DNA from: Atriophallophorus winterbourni
Taxonomy: Eukaryota; Platyhelminthes; Trematoda; Plagiorchiida; Microphallidae
Assembly (NCBI GenBank): GCA_013407085.1
Contig: JACCGJ010000611.1
Location: forward strand, 65,926-129,925
Direction: 5' to 3'
Length of the DNA stretch: 64,000 nucleotides
How positions within the stretch are numbered: position 1 is the first letter of the stretch; each line of letters opens with the position of its first letter. The notes below the pieces were generated by a model that was not told the origin of the DNA, made no database searches, and worked only from the letters and a program-made list of their open reading frames with translations. Below, one piece after another: positions 52,970-63,794 of the stretch. Position numbers and translations under genes: made by a program.

Positions 52970-54800
52970 ATTGAGGACCTCAATAGATCCTTCGACCGCT
53001 TATGAATAGGAAAGAGTGATGACAATTCCACCTGAGCTTATCAGCTTTGTTACAGCTGCATCACCGTCACAACCTTGAACGTTGGCAGGAGGAATGCGTC
53101 CCACGAGCTGCGAGACACCAAAATGATCACGCTATTTAAAAACGGGTGATAAAGGCGACTGCATCAATTACCAATAAATATACATTCTAAATTTTGTGGG
53201 CAAAACGTTTTTTAATGTTTTACAGATGTAGCTACAAGAATTAGCTGTCATAGTTTACTCCGAATCTCAATTTGGCTTCCGCAGGATAAAATCGACGTTT
53301 GACGTGATCCTCCTTAAAAAGTGTCAGCAACACCCTATGCCATTATATGCTGTCTTTATTGATTTAACGATGGCCTTCGACTAGGTCGGCGGGAAGAGTC
53401 TTTTCAAAATGCTTGACCCTATAGGCCGTGAGGCATCTTCAAGAAAAATCTTAGGAACAGTTTGTGACATTATACCTCGGTTTTATCAATTTGACGAAAG
53501 CAATCGATTACTTTCACATGGAGTCTTCAAATAGCTTGGTCTTATTGGCCGCTCAAACTCGTTATTTCTTTCCAACCTAGCACGATGTGTCCAGACCATT
53601 TTAATGGTTGCAGTTTGGAAGCCTTTGAAATTCACCGAGGCGTCGAACAAATGTGTATTCTTGTTCCTAAGAAGTTTTGCATTTTCTTTGCTCAACTGAT
53701 GAAGCACGCATTTAGGACCACAAAAGATAATATTTACCTACTCACATGGTGTGATGGCAAGCTTTTCATCCTGTACCGCCTGAGATCACAAACCGTGGTA
53801 CGGGATGTGCTAATCTGTTACATGCTGTTTGCTGACGATGCAGCCATTAATGCTCAATCCCAAGAGCAGCTCCAGTCGAATATTAACTGCTTACCGTCAG
53901 CATACACAGAATTGGGATGAGAATCAGCATGAGCAAGACCAAAATCCTTGTTCATGGAACTGTATTGCCTTTCATCATCACGGTTGAAAGCTATCCACAT
54001 GAACCAGTAAATCATTTCACTTATATTGGTTCAATCATTGGGCAGTACCTATCGCTTGTCAAGGAGATTGATAAACGGGTTGGCAGAGCAGCTGCAATTT
54101 TCCCTTTTGAACTCTCGTGTTTGTGGCAACCGCAAGTTGACTATGATGACAAAGATTATGACATAGCCCGTGCGTACTACGTGCACGCAAGGCACGAACG
54201 GAAGCTGAATGCTTTCTGTTTAGGAAGTGTTCGCGTTTCTTGAACGTATCTTGGATGGTCAACGTAACGAACGTTATTGTGCATTCTAAAGCTGATCTAC
54301 TAACCATGTTCACACTAATAAAATAGCCACCTACGCTAGCTGGGTAACCTGTAAAAAATGAAAAATCGTCGTATTTCAAAAGATCTACTCTATGGTTAGT
54401 TGAAATTAGGAATTCGACCATTATACAGGTCGCAGTTGCCGTACAAAGACGTTTACAAAATTGATACGAAAACGCTTGAAATTGACCTTTCGAGGTGGGA
54501 AGAACATGCAATTGACCGTTTAATTTAATGGCCTTGTGCAATGCGTTACCTTCAAGCGGGGTAGGTGAAAATAGTGCATTCGGTTGTTAAACGTAAGTCA
54601 CAATGACGTCGTTGGCTTGTAAATTTCGCTGACCGGCGGAGTGCTGCCTACCGATGTGAGCGCTGTAGGATTGATTTTTCCGTTTAACAATTTTGGGTCA
54701 CCTGAAATGCCGTGGCACATAAAATCATCATACGCTTATGATGTACATCCATGGTCAACATTGAATAAAGCTGGCCAACAGCGAAACTCCAGGGCAACGT
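52970..54800 (+). mobile_element. RTE-like LINE, RT to 3' end, decayed
   Basis: The most complete copy of this family. LNRSFDRL (normally LDRAIARLAKGKAPG) lies near 52985, ELRDTKMITLFKNG near 53115 and SQFGFRRIKSTFDVI near 53265. YAVFIDLTMAFD (motif A) follows near 53345, then RGVEQMCILVPKKF (normally RGVKQGCVLAPTLF) and VLICYMLFADDAAI, the catalytic ADD, near 53830. ISMSKTKILVHG, PVNHFTYIGSII and EIDKRVGRAAA come next, and the tail GATGTACATCCATGGTCAAC lies near 54740. Stops and frameshifts are frequent (for example at 53383 within motif A). The endonuclease is absent. Confidence 0.8.
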
Positions 54801-54839
54801 TATGGCTGCACGGCATGTTACGGCGGAAATCAGATAGCG

Positions 54840-55285
54840 TCTAAGCTTGGTAACGGACTCGAAAATACGCCATTCGCCGAGCGACTCAGGCGACTGGAGC
54901 TGAGGATACTTGCACAAAGGAGAAGGCGAGGTGATCTAATCCTCCCATACAAAATACAATACTGTTTCCCAAACCCTCGACATAATATTCCACCTACGAA
55001 CATCCAGCAAGTTTAAAATACCACACTCCAAACGGAACTGACGTAGGTAGTTTTATTTGGTCAGCGTTTGCTTTGTTTGGAATTTCCTGCCTGCCGATTT
55101 GGTAATCTCAAACAATTTATCTATATTCAAATCGAAACTTGACTTTTATATGAGAGCTAATTCGAATTTTGCCCCCAACTATTAATAAACTATTTTCGTC
55201 CCATTTATATACATTTGTACCTATAGTTCGACTCTATGGTTATTGATTAATGTAAAATAATTCAAGTTTGGTGTGGAATTATCTT
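54840..55285 (+). mobile_element. CR1-like LINE, 3' end fragment
   Basis: TPFAERLRRLELRILAQRRR then RGDLILPYKIQY matches the LRRLGLxxLxxRRxRGDLIxxYKIL block. Later FGQRLLCLEFPAC is the final block. The tail has CTCTATGGTTATTGATTAAT and a TAATTCAAG end. It lies directly behind the RTE-like element on the same strand. Confidence 0.7.
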
Positions 55286-55717
55286 GGGGAAACTTGCACC
55301 GAGGAGAAGATCCCAGAAATAGGAGGCAATATTATGTCGAGCATTCAGCTGCTACAGATTAACCGTTTTCCATGAATATTGAAAATATCTATGTATCTTT
55401 CATATCGATGTTGCATGAGCAAGTTGGCTACTGAGTGTTTTCTAAATAATAATGAAATATTTTATCTCAAGTAGCTCCAGACGCATTCACAGCAACCAAA
55501 AACGTATTCGGCGTTAATACTTCACTTACTTACACTGAGTTGAAATCGTTATTATTCTCTGTCTGATTCTAACGCTTTTTCGCACGTGGTCATCAACAGT
55601 TAACTCTAACGATTCCATTTCGTTTTACAAAATTATAACCATCAACGTTGACAGTCAGTTTTGACCATATATTTCTTGTCGTCCGACATTTCCGGAATAC
55701 CTTTGAGGGTCTTCGTT

Positions 55718-57730
55718 TCACCTTGTGTACTCAGCGAATTCTGCAGCTTTTAAATACTTTGAATAAGCTATGTTTTTTATCGTGAATATCCTACTTAACC
55801 TTGTATATACGTTAATTTCGGGATCCCAGTTAACCAAGTCGCAACAACTGATCTTAATTATCTTGCTTATAAGCAGACCGACTTTCCTCAATTCCATGAA
55901 AAAGTGCTCACGTAGTAGCAGCCTATGTCTACTCTCAAGAAGTTTCATTGCATTACTACTTGTAAATGTTTTGCCGGCAAGAATCAGTAATTCGGTAATA
56001 ATATCACCCGTGAGACAGTTTAGAATCTTAAAGGCTTCTATTAGATCGCCTCGCATCCGCCGCCTCTTTAGTGAGAACAGATAGATATCCCTCATAGGTT
56101 TTATCTGTCTGACCCTCAACCATCCTAGTCGCAAAGCGCAAGGCGCTGGACCGTTTCGAGACATGCAATATCTTTTATCAAGTATGGTGCCCATGATTGA
56201 ACACGCGACCACGTTGTATATGTGAATGTAGATAGAAGGTTTTCGGCATGACAACGCTGAACGCAGTTTGAATAATTTGCTGCTGGCCTTGTTTGCTGCT
56301 TCTGCACATCGAGCAGACCACTTAAAATCTCCTGTGATAGTAATACCGAGATTCTCCACTTTCTGAGCAGCAACTATTCTGATAGTTCCTTCGCCGACTT
56401 CGAGTTTTATTTTCGCCACATCAGTCGTCAAAACGAAGCTCCTTCCGAAGTTTAGTGGCGCATCTCGTGTCTTTGTCCACTCGATTATTTTTTTAAATCC
56501 GAGATTAGTGTATCTCTACTGTCGGTTCATAGGATCTTGACATCATCAGCAACAAGGAAGCAACGTGAACTCAAGCAGGCTACCAGTTCGCTTACAAAAA
56601 TGAGAAAAATTTGTGAACCAAGCACTGAGCCTTAAGGCACTCCACTGAGTATCACTGATTCCTCCGAGCACACCTCTGCTATTCTAACCTAGTTCGATTG
56701 ATTATTAAGCTGTTTAACCATCGATGTAGTTCACCTGTGATGACACACATCCTTAGCTTGTGCTGAAGGTACCTATTATTCACCGATTTAAAGGCCTTCC
56801 GATAATCACGATAGTATACTTCGACTACTCTCTCTGCATCGACCCGTAATGTCATTTCATCATGAAAGCTCGAAAGATTTGTTAGGCAGGATTTTCCTTT
56901 ACAGAATCCGTGCTGGTCATCGCATAGTAAGGAATTGGCTAATAAATGTTTTCATATCTGTTGTCGAATGATTTTTCCAAGCACCTGCAATGAATGTTAA
57001 TCAGGCTTACTGGCCTATAGTTTGTACATCCGAAATGAGACCCTTTCTGTATATGACTACCACCATCGACACGTACGGTTGCCTTGCGATCACGTAAGAA
57101 GGCGCTCAATAATACCAGCCTCTGGCAGGTTGCTCAGGTGTAAAGAATTGCCCACACGATCAAACGATTTAATATGCCCAAATACCATGCAAGCACGCAA
57201 CCACCCTCATTGAATGCACTTGTCCAGTCGTGTGTGATCTATCATTAGGTTCATCAAACGAGCACGAGACTTTAGACATCCATTTTATTCTCTTTACAAC
57301 ACGTTTCGTGTTTCCAGATGACTCCAGATCATTACGCACATGTTACGCTCTATAAGTTTCAGATGACAGGAAAAAGTTCAGCAGGGCCGTAAATGTGATG
57401 GGTCAGAAGCAGGGCCACCTTTGTAAAGGGGCGTAATGACTTATCTCTGCCAATCAATCGGTACAAGACCCACCCTCAAAGAGCTAATAAATAAATCACA
57501 GAGTGGTTCACACAATTGACTGGCACATAGCATGGGGATTGCATATAGGAATCCGTCGCCGCCCTGGGACTTGTTGCCACCTATCCTGTGTAATTGTCGC
57601 TTCACTATTACAGAATTGAGAAAAATATCGCTTATAGTCTCCAGCAGAATTTCTGCTGACAACTCCGATGGTAGTAGCTCTTTTTCACCTGACGTCATTA
57701 GGATTGTCCCGCAACCTCTCAAACGCATCT
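55718..57730 (-). mobile_element. CR1-like LINE, RT and C-terminus, minus strand
   Basis: From the 5' side on the minus strand: IGGNKSQGGDGFLYAIPMLC with LFISSLRVGLVPIDWQR (57441-57590), the start of the RT. A frameshifted palm follows (NYRPVSLINIH near 57000, FLVADDVKIL near 56550-56520). The post-palm frame is open from 56431 to 55718 (VENLGITITGDFKWSARCAE, LRLGWLRVRQIKPMRDIYLF, RRMRGDLIEAFKILN). The ADD is kept. The C-terminal 237-residue frame is unbroken, so this copy is moderately young; it belongs to a different subfamily from the AWAPWLKKDI group. Confidence 0.8.
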
Positions 57731-57739
57731 AAAAATGAT

Positions 57740-58370
57740 TTAATAATGGATATCATTCAAACTTCCGAATATTGCTGGATTAATTTGCTACACATGTTTG
57801 TCCATCGACTGGATTCTCTTCATATTTAGATAATTTTTTGCATTTTTGATTTATAGGATTTCTCATTATCGGAAAAATTACACATGTTGTACCAGTCAGC
57901 ACATTCCTATCTGGAACTAATGCATGCTTGTGAATTTCGCACCAAAGGGAAATTTAGAGTGGGGTTGAATTTTATGAAACTCATTCAAACGAATCTAATA
58001 TATGTCCCTTGTGATTACTCGCTCATATAAACAGAATAAACGGAACTTCTCATCAGTCACCGACATTGGTGTACCATCTAATTGATTAAGATTTGAGCCA
58101 TATGACATGCAACGTTGTAGATGAAATTCGCGGAATGATTGGTGATATTTCGAATGTTGAAGCAGGAAGCAATCATCAAAACGCTACAATACATATAAAT
58201 TTTAATTTTAAAAATTAATTATGATATAAAAATCAATCTTGAACGGAAATTGGCAAATATGTTGAAGGTTTTTGCTTTGACGCAAAAGTTCGAAACGGGG
58301 AAACATAAGTTCACTTAAACTTTATTAAGTTCTCCACATATTCAAGTTTCGCGAAACAATTGTTGTTAGC
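57740..58370. other. Unassigned AT-rich sequence
   Basis: No exon, repeat or motif recognised between a LINE and the candidate transcribed segment on the minus strand. Confidence 0.45.
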
Positions 58371-58374
58371 TCTC

Positions 58375-58765
58375 CGAAGAAATGCTTTCGTTTTGAAGCG
58401 TCTTTATTCATATTTATTTTTACAAACACGTTATTTCCTTTAACATATGCTTTACTCTATCCAAACGGTGGCATTTCCATACTTGACTATTGATTTTACA
58501 TGTCTCCCGACCATCGTCATGTATCGCAATACAAACTTTATCCCGACCGACTAATTTGAATTGAACACATATACGACAGGACGTACCGCCAGAGGGCGAT
58601 TCCAATCAAAGCCACAGAAAACCGTCTTCACATCTTTTTCTGTTTTGATCGTAATAACTTGCGTCGTCACTCCAAAATTATAAACTACCTTTTTCAATGG
58701 TCGGGGAAATACCATCAATGGAAGACAGCAAAGCAGCACACTAGAGGCGCTCTACCGCCTGTCCA
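58375..58765 (-). other. Candidate gene end or processed copy on the minus strand
   Basis: Two overlapping minus-strand frames: 58551-58739 (MLLCCLPLMVFPRPLKKVVY, FCGFDWNRPLAVRPVVYVFN) and 58420-58605 (GGTSCRICVQFKLVGRDKVC, IAIHDDGRETCKINSQVWKC, ending LKEITCL). The second stop is followed by AAAAATAAATATGAATAAAG, which holds an AATAAA poly(A) signal. A single frameshift would merge the two frames. I do not recognise the protein. It may be the last exon of an unknown gene, a pseudogene or chance. Confidence 0.35.
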
Positions 58766-58769
58766 ACAA

Positions 58770-59195
58770 ATTGGTGAGCATCACATTTTACACGAACGAT
58801 CCAGTGAGTGCTATTGTTATGGATTTTAAAGTGAATTTCAATCATTGCCTCTCGTGCTCAATGATGTGTGATTCTCGAAGTGAGATAAATCCTATATCCA
58901 TTAGTACAGCAGCATTTACTATTCCTAAATACTTGACTCAAAATCCATAATAATGTTTTATACAAGCGTAATCTCATTTCGAAATCATGCGTATAACGCA
59001 GGATAAGTTCAAAATTTACTATGCCATCAGAGCATTCACCAGAGATTCGCTAGAGGTGGGACAATAACTACATGTCCCATAGACATGTACTTACGAAGAA
59101 CCCAAACAAGCTAAATTAGTTCGCCTCACAGAGACGGCGTCCTTTGACTCAGGAAGAGTTTGAAGATAGTAATTCTGCACAATTTTTAAAAAGCA
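58770..59195. other. Unassigned AT-rich sequence
   Basis: Nothing recognised. Confidence 0.45.
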
Positions 59196-59199
59196 TGCA

Positions 59200-60722
59200 A
59201 TTGTTGGTTAGTAATACCACAGTCGATAAACGCTTATTTCATCTTACATTTGATGTCATTGGCGTATAGTGCGAAGAGAATTGGTTCGAGGACTGATCCT
59301 TGAGGCACTCCACTTGTCCCGGCCACCGACTTCGATAAAGCACCGTCCACAGCTGCTTGAACAAGCCGATTAGTAAGGTAATTTTGTAACCAGGCTAATA
59401 GTCTGCCAGTGACACCACAACGTTTCAGCTTCTGCATGAGATTATTGTGGTTTACACGGTCAAATGCTTTCGACATATCGAGGTAACATACAAGAATGGT
59501 ATCCCCAACATCTAATGCTCGAGTCCAATCGTCAAGGTTAAGGAGAATGTTAGTAAGGCAGGGGTATCCCTTTCTAAAACCGTGTTGCGCTCCCCAAAAT
59601 AGATGATTTTCTTGAAAATATTTGCTCAGTTCGTTCGCCACGATCCTTCCAAGCACCTTTCATACATACGGACAACAAGGTAACAGGCCTCCAATTTGAT
59701 TTCCATGATGATGATGATTTCCATTCCGTCGACATGACACTTTGGGACAGCGATTCGCAGAATAACTGAATCAGAGTTCCGCATAGAAATGGTGCACAAT
59801 GCTTGTGTATATTTGGTGTAATTATATCATAACCAGAATTTTCTGGGATTCAACGATAGTAGAGTTCCCAGCACCTCTTCTTCGGTAATGGTTACTGTGT
59901 CCAATGGTACAGGATGCGTAATTTCTGGATCAAGTTGTATATCCACGCTTTTCTTTGGACAAAATACTGTAGCATTTTAATTTACCAGAACATCCGTGGT
60001 GTTAGCTGCATTTGTGATCATTCCAGAGGGCGTCCGTAAGGCATCAACTCCTGGCTTCACTGAACACTGCTTTTCACAATCTGGTAAAGAAGTTATGGAG
60101 TCCGTCTCATTTTAGACATTTTATCATCTTGATACTGTATTTTGTCTTCAGTAATAAGTTTAGTAACCTGGTTTCCACGTATTCGAAAGGCCTCCCATGT
60201 GGTATCGTTAGTAAACCGGCCATGGTTTCTCCAATCCATATTTCGCATTTCAATTCATTTCCGAGTGCGACTGCGGATCTTAAATCCGAATGCATTTCCA
60301 CACCGTTTTGATACGAATGCTGAGTGAGAGTTGATTTCCCGGTTAAGCTTGGTCAAAATGATAGACCACTGCTCTTTTATTCAGATGCATTCAATTTGCT
60401 AATTGTTAATCAAACTTAGGGCTTTCGATAATTTAGATAGGCATACATTTATGACGAACTTTGTTGCATCGTTTGTTCGCTTTGCTCGACATATGTAGTC
60501 AAAATTCAAGACCAAATGGTCGCTCGAACCTATCGGACAATCATATCTAATATTCTAGAGGGAGACTTCTTCATTTGTCACAATCAGATCGAGCATTGAG
60601 GTCATATCTGTCCCTCTGTAACTTGTATTGCTTTCCACGTGATTATACAAGGGAATTTCCTCAAACGAGCTGCTGGAAGATTGCAGCAGTGGAGGTCTGA
60701 GACATTGTTTAGTCTTCAGCAA
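59200..60722 (-). mobile_element. CR1-like LINE, endonuclease end to RT palm, minus strand
   Basis: The 5' side has the endonuclease end TSMLDLIVTNEEVSL (60555-60600) and a decayed PIGSSDHLVLNFDY near 60540-60490. The RT follows: a frame open from 59656 to 59234 has FWGAQHGFRKGYPCLTNILL, LVCYLDMSKAFDRVNHNNLM (motif A) and SGVPQGSVLEPILFALYAND (motif B to start of C). It stops just before the ADD motif, so the C-terminal part is missing. The missing 3' end is unusual for a LINE, which is normally truncated at the 5' side. Confidence 0.82.
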
Positions 60723-61690
60723 GTTATTGTTGTTTTTGGCCTCCTTTGGTCGATGTCCACCATGGATAGACATCTCAATCGCATGAATGTTCGTGTTTTA
60801 CAGCTTTTTGAATGACTTAACAGTCCGATTCGGAAGAAACAATCTCTCCCGCAGCGCTTATAACGATAGTCAGAACTCTGTTGCACGGCGTCAGTTACAC
60901 GCCCGCGGCGTGCTCTGCGTTCAGCAGCCAAGAGCCGTATCTGCTCCCCCCCAGCTTGCAGACGACGCTTTCCACAATGCCTCCAATGTGAGCGGTCAAG
61001 AGCAAGTTCTTCCCAGCTCGCGGGGTGAATGCCAAGAGCTTTCATATCTCTTTTGCAAACGTCTTTGTACCGCAAGTGCGGTTTGCTCAATGGTCGACTT
61101 CCTAATTGCAACTCACCATGAAGTAGATCTTTCGGAATACGACCATTTGTCATTCTATAGACATAACCAAGCCACTGCAGGCGGCGCTGACGTAATAGAG
61201 TGAATATGCTTTGTAAACCAGATTTTGAAAGCACTTTACCATCAGTCACTCTGTCCATCCACGATATGTTCAAGATACGATGGATGTTTCGGAGATGTGA
61301 AGCATTCAGCTTCCGTTCGTGTCTTTCGTGGGTGGTCCAGGTTTCACTGACGTACAGTAAAGCATTTAGTACTCACGGGCCATAAACCATCATCTTTGTC
61401 TTTACAGTCTTTTAGAAAGGAGATTCCACTTTGATTGTTGCAGTCGCCCCTGTCACCCATATTCTTAAATAACGTGATGATCTTTGTGTCTCGCATCTCT
61501 TGTGGGACACACCCCTACTGCCAGCACTGAAGAAGCAAATGGTGAAGAGGTTGGAATATTGCTGCTCTACCACATTTGATGAGCTCAGGTGGAATTCCGT
61601 CGTCACCAGGGGCCTTCCCTTCGCTAAGCGGTCGATTGCCCTATTGAGCTCATCAAGAGAAGGAGATGAAACACGATCTCCACGCACAAA
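60723..61690 (-). mobile_element. RTE-like LINE with internal deletion, minus strand
   Basis: On the minus strand LDELNRAIDRLAKGRPLVTT (RT start, 61640) and SNLFTICFFSAGSRGVSHKR lead to about 61400. The sequence then jumps to the post-palm part: MNISWMDRVTDGKVLSKSGL, QSIFTLLRQRRLQWLGYVYR, GRIPKDLLHGELQLGSRPLS, LRYKDVCKRDMKALGI. The frame 61273-60716 is open for 185 residues. The palm with the catalytic residues is missing, which indicates internal deletion or template jumping. The tail (AAACAACAATAAC) abuts the CR1-like copy at 60722. Confidence 0.82.
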
Positions 61691-61699
61691 ACTAGGCTT

Positions 61700-62155
61700 C
61701 CGTTTGCTAATTCATAAGTCATTCAACGAACCTTCAATTCTTTGTATGTTGTCTTCTAAATTCAAAATTCCCATATTAGTTTCAGTCTGAGATCGCAGTC
61801 GTCTTTACACAGTTTCTAGGTTCAAATCTGCATAAATAACAGATATAGCATACTCCTGGAATTTCGTCTTTATTGTTTAATGCAATAGCATCAGCAGTCA
61901 GGGTAACGTCACACTTCATATGAACTTTATCTTGGCAAATAGAACAACTAGCGTGTCGGGCTTCCTGACTTACCGCCTTCCGACAAATTTGTGTGTCGTA
62001 AACAGCATCGAAGGCTGTCTTGGTGTACTCCTTGTGTTCGTCGGTCTACCCATAAAATTGTGGCAATGTAAGCTAACTCTCAATTCTGGTTATTGGGTCT
62101 GACGCAAAACCGCTTGGAACGCTTGTGTTGAAGCACAGCGTTTGCTCAAATCAAA
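61700..62155. other. Unassigned sequence, probably retroelement debris
   Basis: No clear motif. An open frame at 61920-62102 (MNFILANRTTSVSGFLTYRL) has no recognisable domain. Confidence 0.4.
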
Positions 62156-62159
62156 GTTT

Positions 62160-62402
62160 GAGTTATTATTAGCTAGCGGTGTAAAATCCAATCCGATCCT
62201 ATATATTTTACACCATAAAATCTTTGAACTTTGAAAACAGTTTCTGTCCAATAGATTTTTACTTGATTCCTGAACTGCTCAGTAAGCAAACAAATCCCGT
62301 TTTTCTACCCATGTTATTCGTAATTCCCGTATTATTCTCTGGTTTTGTCAAGCTATATGCTTTTTGGACCATTAAAATTGAATTGAATTAAATTGAATTG
62401 AA
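62160..62402 (+). mobile_element. LINE 3' tails, two in succession
   Basis: A first tail TTTTACACCATAAAATCTTT-GAACTTTGAAAAC ends near 62238. A second runs TGTTATTCGTAATTCCCG, CTTTTTGGACCATTAAAATT and ends in GAATTGAATTAAATTGAATT-GAAAAG at 62402. Both follow the pattern seen at the ends of the CR1-like copies in this window (ACCATtAAA plus a short TGAA-type repeat). Confidence 0.65.
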
Positions 62403-62429
62403 AAGATTTTGTAGATATATACCCAGTCA

Positions 62430-63480
62430 AAAGGCAATACCATGGAAGCATTAGAGATTTTAAACAGAAGGACGGAAAAGTAGTGGTACCGATCTGTCTC
62501 ACGTGACAGCCTTCTCAAGGTTTTTCAATTTGTTCAACGACGGGTTAATTCCTAAAATGCACCGTCTGGGCTGGTTAGCCTGTCATCTGGTACCCATGCA
62601 TTAAATGATGTGTATTACGCACTTAACCATTTTCGCGACAACGAAACTGAGGAACCGGATGGTATCCACTCAATTATGCTAAAGAATCTTGCCTCAGTGC
62701 TTACCGAAACGTAATGCATCGCCTTCAATTTATGCTTGTACGTGGGAGAGATTCTCAGTAACTATGGGCCTATTGGCCTGACTAGCATCTTCTCGAAAGT
62801 ATTGAAAAAACTATCGCTTGACAAAATCTGTCAGCAACTTTGTTAGCATTCTCTACTGAGTGTAACTCAACATGACTAACTAACATTCTTAGTATTCTCA
62901 ATACTGCCACTACAAGGATGGATGAAGGGAAGCCTGTCTAAACCATCTACCTAGATTACACCAAGGCTTTCGATTCCCCCCAATTCCCCCATACTAGAGA
63001 ATAAACTAGCAGCAAAAGGCCACTTCCTTTCTGCCACTTCACAAGGCATTAGTTCGGCCGCATTTAGAATATTGTGTTCTTAATACAAGAAGGACATCTG
63101 TCGACTCGAATGCGTACAGCGTCTCGAAACTCGAATGATTGAGGGTTAGAAAAGTAAACCTTACGCTGCACGCATGAAGTCCCTAGATCTGTTCTGACTT
63201 ACGCACGGTAGTTTGAGAGGCGACTTAATTGATACCTTTAAGATCTTGAAAGGGTCAAACGGCGTTATCATGAACGACTTCTTTGCCTTAAGTCTCGAGG
63301 TGGGCGCCCGCGGGCATCACTCAAACTCACTAAGGAGCGATGTAGAATGGACTCCCGAAAAACATTTTGAGCCTAGAAATTTTTGGAACCGGCTTTCAGA
63401 AGAACTTATATCCCGCAGTTCTGTCTCCAGTTTTGAGAATGGTTTGGAACGCATACGGGGGCAAGCTATTTCCTAAATAC
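62430..63480 (+). mobile_element. CR1-like LINE, RT start to C-terminus, decayed
   Basis: EEPDGIHSIMLKNLASVLTE (RT start) near 62652, YGPIGLTSIFSKVLKK near 62763 and TIYLDYTKAFDS (motif A) near 62941. A deletion joins this to EGHLSTRMRTASRNS-type post-palm sequence near 63090. The C-terminal frame 63213-63476 (MRGDLIDTFKILKGSNGVIM, FWNRLSEELISRSSVSSFEN) is open. Same family as the copy starting near 63795. Confidence 0.75.
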
Positions 63481-63481
63481 C

Positions 63482-63790
63482 CCCCTAATTGTACTGCAAC
63501 ATTAGGTAGTTCACCATTTTTAGCATTATCTGGTAAATAAGGTAAATGGGAGAGTTCTGTTTTTTAAATACACAACTTTTCTATTGCTGATCTCTCATCG
63601 TACGGGTGAATAGAAATTGCTTTTTTTCCATCATCATAACGAGGGGCTTCCAAAATACAACGCGGATAAACTCTCCAGTGAATAATAAGAAAAGACGTTT
63701 TGACAGTGGTGGTTTTAGTATCTGGAGCTTTCCACCGAAAGAAGTTCTGAACGCTCGATTGGCTCGTTAGCCATCTACTGTCCTGTGTAA
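63482..63790. other. Spacer between two LINE copies
   Basis: AT-rich sequence with no clear motif; it may include the 3' end of the preceding LINE (GGTAAATAAGGTAAATGGG near 63531) and the degraded start of the next. Confidence 0.45.
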
Positions 63791-63794
63791 CTGA

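Noticed and set aside
19460..61300. Frames containing DVCKRDMKAL as host genes
   Set aside because: They are conserved C-termini of an RTE-like LINE, repeated on both strands with the same 3' tail.
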